This document shows, in pieces, positions 58,276 to 64,000 of a stretch of DNA of 64,000 nucleotides. Origin of the DNA: Myxococcales bacterium (lineage in GTDB: Bacteria; Myxococcota_A; Polyangia; Haliangiales; Haliangiaceae). Numbering within the stretch: the first letter of the stretch is position 1; every line of letters starts with the position of its first letter. Below the pieces are notes generated by a model that was not told where the DNA came from, ran no database searches, and was given only the letters and a program-made list of their open reading frames with translations. The DNA lies in the NCBI GenBank assembly GCA_947483555.1, contig CANKMW010000009.1, forward strand, positions 81,401 to 145,400, read 5' to 3'. The position numbers and the translations under genes are program-made.

Positions 58276-61182
58276 ATGAGGAAGCGCGCGCTCGCCACGG
58301 TCGCAATCCCCCTCGTCGCCCTGGCCGGCACGGCCACCGCCGTCCGCGGCCCCGACTACCTCGACGAGCGACCGCTCGAGACCGCCGTCGGCGGCCGCGG
58401 TCGATCGGCCCGCGACGTCAGCTGGGATCGGACGCCGGCGGCGGCCAACAAGGCGTGGGACGTCTTCCTCGCCGGTGGCGGCGCGTGGCGCGCGCAGTGG
58501 GATCGACACACCGATGTGCCACTCCGAATCTGGGGTGAGGGGATCAGCGTGCCGGGGGCGATGGCGTCGCCGGCGATCGCCGAACGCGCGGCCCGCGAGC
58601 TGCTAGCGCAACACGTCGCGCTGCTGGCACCGGGCGCGCGCGCCGACGACTTCGAGCTGGTGTCGAACCTGATCCACGGCGACGGCACCATGCGCACGGT
58701 CGCCTTCGTGCAACGCTGGCGCGGCCTGCGGGTCGTCGGTGGCCAGCTCAGCTTCCTGTACAAGCAGGATCGCGTCATCGTGATCGGCTCCGAGGCGCTG
58801 CCGCACGTCACCGCCGCGCTGCCGGGACGGACGGTGACCGCCGACGTCGCCCGCGCTCGCGGCGCGGCGTGGATCGACGATGCCTACGCCACCCACGCCG
58901 TCGCCGGCATCGTCGGCGCCGCGGTCGTGCTGCCGATCCTGCGTGACCGCGACGATGGCGCCGCCGCCGTCGAGTACCGCGTGGTGGTGCCGGTCGAGGT
59001 CGACAGCGCTGATCCGATCGCCCGCTGGGACGTGTTCATCGACGCCGCCAGCGGCGCGCCGGTGGCCCGGACCCAGAAGCTGCGCTTCGCCGACGGCACG
59101 ATCCGTTACAAGGTGCCGACCCGCCACCCGGCCGGGATGCGCACCGACTATCCGGCCGCGTTCGCCAGCCAGCGGGTCGGCGGCCAGACCCTGGTCTCCG
59201 ACGGCAGCGGGACGATCACGTGGACCGGCACCGCGGCGGCGACGGTCACCACGGCCGCCAGCGGCAGCTACGCCGCGGTCGCGACCGCCTCCGGTACCGC
59301 CGCCACCGCCAGCTTGACGTTGCCGCCGACCGGCAGCGTGGTGTGGGACCAGTCGACCGTCGAGAACAGCGATGCCCAGCTCACGGCGTTCATCCACGCC
59401 ACGCTGGTCAACCGGTTCGCCAAGGCGACGCTGAACCCCGACCTGGCCTGGCTCGATCGCCCGGTCTCGGTGCGGGTCAACGAGAGCGGCAACTGCAACG
59501 CGTACTCGGACGGCGACAGCATCCACTTCTACCGTTCCAGCACCCAGTGCGAGAACACCGGGCGGCTGGCCGACGTCATCTATCACGAGTTCGGGCACTC
59601 GCTGCACGGACAGTCGATCATCGAGGGCGCCGGTTCGTTCGACGGTGCGCTGTCGGAGGGCGTGTCGGATTACCTGGCCGCGACCCTGACCTCCGACCAC
59701 GGCATGGGCCGTGGCTTCTTCCGCAGCGACGAGGCCCTGCGCGATCTCGATCCGGTCGGACGCGAGCTGCGCTATCCCGACGATCTGCAGGGTGAGGTCC
59801 ACGTCGATGGTGAGATCATCGGCGGCACGCTGTGGGACCTGCGCAAGGGTATGATCGCGGCGCTCGGCCAGGGCCCCGGGGTGGCCAGGACCGATGACCT
59901 CTACTACGCGATCCTGCAGCGCGCGAGCGACATCCCGTCGTCGTACGTCGAGGCGGTCGCCGGCGACGACAACGACGGCAACCTGGCCAACGGCACCCCC
60001 AACCTGTGCATCATCAACAACGCCTTCGCCGCCCACGGGCTCGCGGCCGGCGACGGTGTGGTGTCGATCGGCGTCGGTCGGCCGGTGCGCGACGGCTTCC
60101 GGGTCGCGGTACCGATCGAGGTGCCGACCGGCGACTGTCCGGTGGCGCAGGTCCAGAGCGCCACCGTGGCGTGGCAGCTGCGCGAGGCGCCGGCCACCGC
60201 CGGCGAGGTGGCGCTGGCCCAGGACGCGACGGCGTGGGCCGGCTCGATCCCGGCCCAGGTCGACGGTACGGTGGTGCAGTACAAGGTCACGGTCACGCTC
60301 GGCGACGGCACCACGATCGTCTATCCCGACAACGTGGCCGACCCGCTGTACGAGTTCTTCGTCGGGCCGGTGACCGAGATCTACTGCACCGACTTCGAGG
60401 TCGATCCGACCGACTGGACCCACGGCGCGGTCACCGGCAGCGACGACTGGGGCTGGGGCGCGCCGACCGGCGCCGGCGCCGACCCGATCACCGCGTTCTC
60501 GGGCACCCGGGTGTTCGGGAACGACCTCGGCGGCGCCAACGCCGACGGCAGCTACGAGCCCACCGTCGAGACCTGGGCCCGCACCCCCGACGTCGACGTC
60601 ACCGCGTTCGACAGCGTCCGGCTCCAGTACCGGCGCTGGCTCGGGGTCGAGGACGGGTTCTTCGACGACGCCACGATCACGGTCGACGGTCAGGCGCGGT
60701 GGAGCAACCGCGACAGCATGAACGGCAACGACTCGGCGACCCACCACAAGGACAAGGAGTGGCGCTTCCACGACCTCGACGTCTCGGCGCAGGCCGCCGA
60801 CGGCAAGGTCCAGGTCAGCTTCGGCATCAAGAGCGACCGTGGCTACGAGCTCGGCGGCTGGAACCTCGACGACGTCTGCATCGTCGGCTGGAGCGCGTCG
60901 TTCGCCCTGTGCGGCGACGGTAGCCTGGGCGCCGGCGAGCAGTGCGACGATGGCAACACCGCCGACGGCGACGGCTGCTCGTCGACCTGCGCGCCCGAGG
61001 ACGGCGACGGGGGCGGCGACCTCGGCGGCGGATGCTGCTCGACGTCGTCGACATCGTCGACGTCCGGCAAGGACGCCGCCGGCGGGTTCGCGCTCAGCGC
61101 GTTGCTCGGCCTGGTGCTGACGCGGCGCCGTTCGACTCGGCGCCAGCGCCGCGCGGCGCAAGCTCACACCCGTTCGTCCTGA
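58276..61182 (+). CDS. Secreted zinc metalloprotease with MYXO-CTERM-like tail
   Basis: A 968-residue protein. The ATG follows GGAGG at 6 bases. After a Sec signal (LATVAIPLVALAGTATA) comes a thermolysin/fungalysin-type propeptide (FTP) region (RWRGLRVVGGQLSFLYKQD) and the catalytic domain with VIYHEFGHSLHGQS near residue 437 and a Glu ligand in GALSEGVSDYL near 459. Later domains are beta-sandwiches, then one Myxococcus Cys-rich repeat (CGDGSLGAGEQCDDGNTADG..., residues about 878-905). The C-terminus is a Gly-Gly-Gly-Cys-Cys, a Ser/Thr-rich spacer, a hydrophobic helix (GFALSALLGLVL) and an RRR cluster, like the MYXO-CTERM sorting signal. Confidence 0.88.
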   Translation: MRKRALATVAIPLVALAGTATAVRGPDYLDERPLETAVGGRGRSARDVSWDRTPAAANKAWDVFLAGGGAWRAQWDRHTDVPLRIWGEGISVPGAMASPAIAERAARELLAQHVALLAPGARADDFELVSNLIHGDGTMRTVAFVQRWRGLRVVGGQLSFLYKQDRVIVIGSEALPHVTAALPGRTVTADVARARGAAWIDDAYATHAVAGIVGAAVVLPILRDRDDGAAAVEYRVVVPVEVDSADPIARWDVFIDAASGAPVARTQKLRFADGTIRYKVPTRHPAGMRTDYPAAFASQRVGGQTLVSDGSGTITWTGTAAATVTTAASGSYAAVATASGTAATASLTLPPTGSVVWDQSTVENSDAQLTAFIHATLVNRFAKATLNPDLAWLDRPVSVRVNESGNCNAYSDGDSIHFYRSSTQCENTGRLADVIYHEFGHSLHGQSIIEGAGSFDGALSEGVSDYLAATLTSDHGMGRGFFRSDEALRDLDPVGRELRYPDDLQGEVHVDGEIIGGTLWDLRKGMIAALGQGPGVARTDDLYYAILQRASDIPSSYVEAVAGDDNDGNLANGTPNLCIINNAFAAHGLAAGDGVVSIGVGRPVRDGFRVAVPIEVPTGDCPVAQVQSATVAWQLREAPATAGEVALAQDATAWAGSIPAQVDGTVVQYKVTVTLGDGTTIVYPDNVADPLYEFFVGPVTEIYCTDFEVDPTDWTHGAVTGSDDWGWGAPTGAGADPITAFSGTRVFGNDLGGANADGSYEPTVETWARTPDVDVTAFDSVRLQYRRWLGVEDGFFDDATITVDGQARWSNRDSMNGNDSATHHKDKEWRFHDLDVSAQAADGKVQVSFGIKSDRGYELGGWNLDDVCIVGWSASFALCGDGSLGAGEQCDDGNTADGDGCSSTCAPEDGDGGGDLGGGCCSTSSTSSTSGKDAAGGFALSALLGLVLTRRRSTRRQRRAAQAHTRSS

Positions 61183-61280
61183 GCGAGGCCCCGCAGGGCC
61201 GAGTCGAAGGACGGGGCACGTTGGGCCCGTGCTTCGACGCGTCCCTCGCTGGCGCTCGGGCCTTGCTCAGCACGAACGGG
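61169..61280. repeat. 112-bp palindromic element (REP/MITE-like)
   Basis: Outer arms 61169-61191 and 61258-61280 pair over 23 bp with two mismatches. Inner arms (GTCGAAG at 61203-61209 with CTTCGAC at 61231-61237; GCACG with CGTGC nested inside) extend the fold. It begins in the last codons of the metalloprotease gene. A shorter relative is at 19672. Confidence 0.7.
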
Positions 61281-61305
61281 AAGGGCGTACGAACGGGAAG
61301 GGGGC

Positions 61306-61393
61306 GTAGCGAACGAGTAGCGAACGAGTAGCGAACGAGTAGCGAACGAGTAGCGAACGAGTAGCGAACGAGTAGCGAACGAGTAGCGAACGA
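61306..61393. repeat. Eight perfect tandem copies of an 11-bp unit
   Basis: The unit GTAGCGAACGA is repeated exactly eight times (88 bp) with no spacers or mismatches. All six frames stay open across it because 11 is not a multiple of 3. It follows the 112-bp palindrome by 25 bp. Confidence 0.97.
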
Positions 61394-61458
61394 GGCGGCA
61401 CCCATGATGATGCTGCAGTCTGAACCCCAGGCCCGGCGCGGCGCCTACAAGCTGGCAA

Positions 61459-62574
61459 TCAGGGCGATGGGAAGAACACCAGGCGCGACGCGGCCCGGGC
61501 TCGATCGCGAAGGACGATGATGTCGTCGTGGGTGTCGTCGTCGAGGTCGGCGACCACCAGGCCCTCGGCGCGCTGCGGCAGCCACGGGTCGGAGGAGAGG
61601 ACGATCGATGCGTTGGTGACGTCGACGGTGACGCGGCGGATCGAGAGGCCGTCGGCGGTGACGAACACCGGCTCGTCGAGACCGTCGCCGTCGAGATCGC
61701 CGATCGCGACGTGCGCCGCGTCCTCGCCCAGGAACGCGATCTGGCCGGTGCGGCTGCCACGCACGAACACGTCGGGGAGCGCGCCGATCACGTCGGGCAC
61801 GCCGTCACCGTCGACATCGCCGGTGAGCAGCGGCTGCGGTGTGGCGCCGGCGTGCATGGTCAACGTCTCGACGGCGAAGGTCGGCGGCGACGACGCCGTC
61901 TGCAACGCGGCGCCGAGCTCGATCCCGTTCGCCGTGCGGGCGAGAAAGAACAGGTCGTCATCGGCGTTGCCGCCGAGGTCGGCCATGGCGACGCGCACGA
62001 AGTCGCGGCCGGTCGCGATGTCGGCCTCGTTGTCGTTGATGTCGTACGGGTACGTCGTGTTCTGGAACTCGCCGCGGCTGGCCAGGCGCAGGGCACCGTC
62101 GCCGGCGGCGACCAGTCGCTTGCCGAGCGGGTCGAGCACGCCGCCGGTGACGTCGGCGAAGACGCGGTGGTACTGCGCCGACTGCCAGCCGTTGCGGAAG
62201 AAGATGCCGGCGTCGAAGCCGTTGTTGGACGTGGCGAGCACGTCCTGCAGGCCGAACTCGCCGGGGATGAGGCGCGCGTGGCGGTACTGTGCCGCATAGT
62301 CGGCGCGCGGGTCGTGCTCGACGAGTTCGCCGTTCTCCAGGTTCACGGTCGCGACGATCGGGCCACCGTCGCACGCGTAGAAGACCATCATCTCCTCGGC
62401 CGTGCCGTCGACGATCTGACCACCCACGACCTCGTGGAGGCACGGCAGCTCCAGCCCGACGCCGGGCTGCGGGTTGGGCACCGATCCGGGATCGGGGTCG
62501 TCCCAGTAGAGGGTGCAGGCCGAAGATGCGGCCAGGGTCGCGGCGACCGGGATCAAGCGAATCAGAACGGCCAT
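61459..62574 (-). CDS. Lipoprotein with VCBS/FG-GAP repeats
   Basis: A 371-residue protein with signal ending LAASSAC (lipobox) and an acidic linker rich in Pro/Asp. The body has FG-GAP-type Ca-binding loops: ADLGGNADDDLFFLAR, TGDVDGDGVPDVIGALP, IGDLDGDGLDEPVFVT and ADLDDDTHDDIIVLRD. It would form a propeller on the cell surface. The ATG at 62574 starts the signal; the frame upstream to 62751 is Arg-rich shadow. The 258 bp between it and the next gene hold nothing I can support. Confidence 0.78.
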   Translation of the reverse strand: MAVLIRLIPVAATLAASSACTLYWDDPDPGSVPNPQPGVGLELPCLHEVVGGQIVDGTAEEMMVFYACDGGPIVATVNLENGELVEHDPRADYAAQYRHARLIPGEFGLQDVLATSNNGFDAGIFFRNGWQSAQYHRVFADVTGGVLDPLGKRLVAAGDGALRLASRGEFQNTTYPYDINDNEADIATGRDFVRVAMADLGGNADDDLFFLARTANGIELGAALQTASSPPTFAVETLTMHAGATPQPLLTGDVDGDGVPDVIGALPDVFVRGSRTGQIAFLGEDAAHVAIGDLDGDGLDEPVFVTADGLSIRRVTVDVTNASIVLSSDPWLPQRAEGLVVADLDDDTHDDIIVLRDRARAASRLVFFPSP

Positions 62575-62832
62575 GGTGTCCAGAGATAGTACAAGCCGCC
62601 GAGCGCAAGGCCGATGAGATCCCACGCGCCCAGGACCGTGATCACGGTCGGTGGCAAACGGTGGCGGTGTAGGCGCGCGGCCGTCGCCATGCGCCCGGCG
62701 GCGACGCCCACCTCGAGCCACGACCGCCGCCGGAATTCGACCCGCGATCAAGCCGGCGCCGGACCGTGCGGTGAGCCCTGGCCAGGACCGAGGGCCGCCA
62801 ACGACGCGATGCGCGCTGCGCGCGCCGCGCGT

Positions 62833-63426
62833 TCAGCGGTACCACCCGTCGGCCAAGCGGTTCCGCTCGGCCTGCGCCCTCTCGAACCGGACCTCGCGTA
62901 CGCCGCGCCAGGTGCCGCTCGCCTGTCGCTCGAAGATGACCGGAACCCCGTAGCTGGGACGGCCGCTGCGCTCCAGGGCGACTAGCGCAGGATCTCCAGC
63001 GAACCAGGTGTCTTCGATCCAGTAGGCCGGTACGTCGGGACCGGCCAGGTGGAGGTGCACGTGCACGACAGCATCGAGCCGGTCGGCATAGCGACCGGGA
63101 ACGATCGTCTCGATCCGGTAGCGCCCGTCGGCGCCGGTGGTCACCGAGCCGCGGTGCCTCGCCTCGCGAGGATCGTTGCGGGGCCGGGCGTAATAGCCGT
63201 CGGCGTCGGTGTGATAGAAGTCGAGCACGAAGCCGCCAAGCGGTGTGGCGCCCTCCTCGTCGACGATGCGCCCTTCCAACAGCATCGGGGCGCCGGGGGC
63301 CGGCCGCCGAGGGAGCGCGGCGATGTCGGTCGCGGTGCCGCAGGCGTGGGTTGGGGCGCGCCGGCAACCAACCAGAGATGCGAGTGGGACAGAGGCGAGG
63401 CCGAGAAGCAGGTGCCTGCGATGCAT
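62833..63426 (-). CDS. Intradiol ring-cleavage dioxygenase-like protein
   Basis: A 197-residue protein. It starts with MHRRHLLLGLASVPLASLVGC, which looks like a Tat-type lipoprotein signal (paired Arg, lipobox). The body follows the intradiol dioxygenase core: LLEGRIVDEEGATPLGGFVLDFYHTDADGYYA, RGSVTTGADGRYRIETIVPGRY, and HVHLHLAGPDVPAYW, giving candidate Tyr and His iron ligands. Standalone extracytoplasmic members occur widely and are mostly uncharacterised. The upstream part of the frame (to 63579) lacks signal character. Confidence 0.75.
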   Translation of the reverse strand: MHRRHLLLGLASVPLASLVGCRRAPTHACGTATDIAALPRRPAPGAPMLLEGRIVDEEGATPLGGFVLDFYHTDADGYYARPRNDPREARHRGSVTTGADGRYRIETIVPGRYADRLDAVVHVHLHLAGPDVPAYWIEDTWFAGDPALVALERSGRPSYGVPVIFERQASGTWRGVREVRFERAQAERNRLADGWYR

Positions 63427-63611
63427 GGCGACAGGACGAACCATCCGGCCGAGCGTTAACGGGGAGCCTGTCGATTTCCCGTGAGACTGCGCCAGGCACG
63501 TCGGCCTCACCTCCGACATCGCCGGCCTGCGCTCGATCAGGCCCACGCCGGACCCGGTGTTGACGTCGACGCTCATCATCGGTTCACCTGGTCCGTGAGA
63601 ACCTTTCCTTG

Positions 63612-64000
63612 ATGCCCTCTTCCCTCGTCGCCCCGCTGTTCGCCGGCTCGCTCGACATCGTCGGCGACATCCACGGCGAACTCGACGCCCTGCTCGCCTT
63701 GCTCACCAGGCTTGGCTACGCGCCCGACGGCACCCACGCGGCCAGCCGTCGGCTAGTGTTTGTCGGAGACCTCGGCGATCGCGGCCACGATAGCCCCGGC
63801 GTGATCGAGCTGGTCCGGTCGCTTGTCGAGCGCGGCCGGGCGCAGTGCATCCTCGGCAACCACGAGCTCAACCTGCTGCGGCGCGATCTGAAGCACGGCA
63901 ACGCCTGGTACGTGGACCCATCGCACGACGAGCAGCGCGACGAGTTCAAGCACAGCCGGCCGGCGCCTGTGGGCCACACGTACGACGCGTTCTTCCGGTC
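63612..64000 (+). CDS. Metallophosphoesterase (3' end beyond window)
   Basis: About 130 residues are visible. The motifs LDIVGDIHGELDALLALL, LVFVGDLGDRG and CILGNHELNLL are the three metal-binding blocks of calcineurin-like phosphoesterases of the PrpE/ApaH-like and Ser/Thr phosphatase group. The C-terminal His motifs lie beyond the window. It is divergent from the dioxygenase-like gene. In organisms rich in Ser/Thr kinases it could act on phosphoproteins, or on dinucleoside polyphosphates. Confidence 0.9.
   Translation, partial: MPSSLVAPLFAGSLDIVGDIHGELDALLALLTRLGYAPDGTHAASRRLVFVGDLGDRGHDSPGVIELVRSLVERGRAQCILGNHELNLLRRDLKHGNAWYVDPSHDEQRDEFKHSRPAPVGHTYDAFFR

Noticed and set aside
61306..61393. 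CRISPR array
   Set aside because: Units are 11 bp, contiguous and without spacers, and no cas genes are nearby.
61164..61760. Repetitive LVRYSFATRS protein on the minus strand
   Set aside because: The repeat arises from the 11-bp array, which keeps all frames open. There is no start signal or domain.

Overview
The window is about 70% G+C and looks like chromosomal DNA of a myxobacterium in the broad sense (phylum Myxococcota; a Kofleriaceae/Haliangium- or Nannocystis-like member is my best guess from content, not from a search). The reasons are two large Ser/Thr kinases with C-terminal beta-propellers, a forkhead-associated sigma-54 activator, a secreted metalloprotease with a Myxococcus Cys-rich repeat and a MYXO-CTERM-like tail, many large Cys-rich lipoproteins, and a minor-pilin/PilY1 operon. 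There is one tRNA gene (Ala, GGC). I see no rRNA, no CRISPR array and no intact insertion sequence.

Layout. 1-2474: kinase cut by the left edge. 2576-13647: housekeeping and small genes (M3 peptidase, Uma2 nuclease, SRPBCC, EVE, TPR, PhaR regulator, cupredoxin, FKBP) mixed with lipoproteins. 13739-18420: hybrid histidine kinase and a 904-aa surface lipoprotein, separated by a clear intrinsic terminator. 18556-23992: small conserved genes, a DedA membrane protein and an 800-aa Cys-rich hydrolase lipoprotein. 24017-26227: a small island with an XRE/AbiEii-type toxin-antitoxin pair and a lipoprotein, bracketed by a duplicated copy of the 3' end of the hydrolase gene. 26330-32662: OPA-family transporter, MshEN-domain protein, tRNA-Ala, lipoproteins, a divergent LysR/ester-cyclase pair and a hemerythrin. 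32737-34170: a scarred stretch with a DUF188 gene running into a truncated gene and a TetR fragment. 34171-36867: a divergent HemF-like protein and two lipoproteins.

36877-43304 is a tightly overlapping minus-strand operon for type IV pilus minor pilins and PilY1, transcribed away from a divergent FHA/sigma-54 activator at 43544. 45366-53312 holds a lipoprotein fusing an alpha/beta hydrolase to a probable outer-membrane barrel, an HD-GYP/LuxR regulator and a 1565-residue kinase/STAND/WD40 protein. 53351-55203 is a second small island (Gly-rich lipoprotein, TetR regulator, IS91 transposase tail), again bracketed by a duplicated gene end, here a perfect 59-bp repeat. The window ends with a propeller lipoprotein, a MYXO-CTERM metalloprotease, a palindromic element beside an 8 x 11-bp array, a VCBS-type lipoprotein, an intradiol dioxygenase-like protein and the start of a metallophosphatase.

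The best candidates for something new are the two islands, which share one insertion signature (duplication of the 3' end of the gene to their left); the toxin-antitoxin pair with a perfect inverted-repeat operator next to an SD-less start; the hydrolase-barrel fusion; and the HemF-like protein that has lost canonical residues. All family names come from reading motifs by eye; no searches were run.
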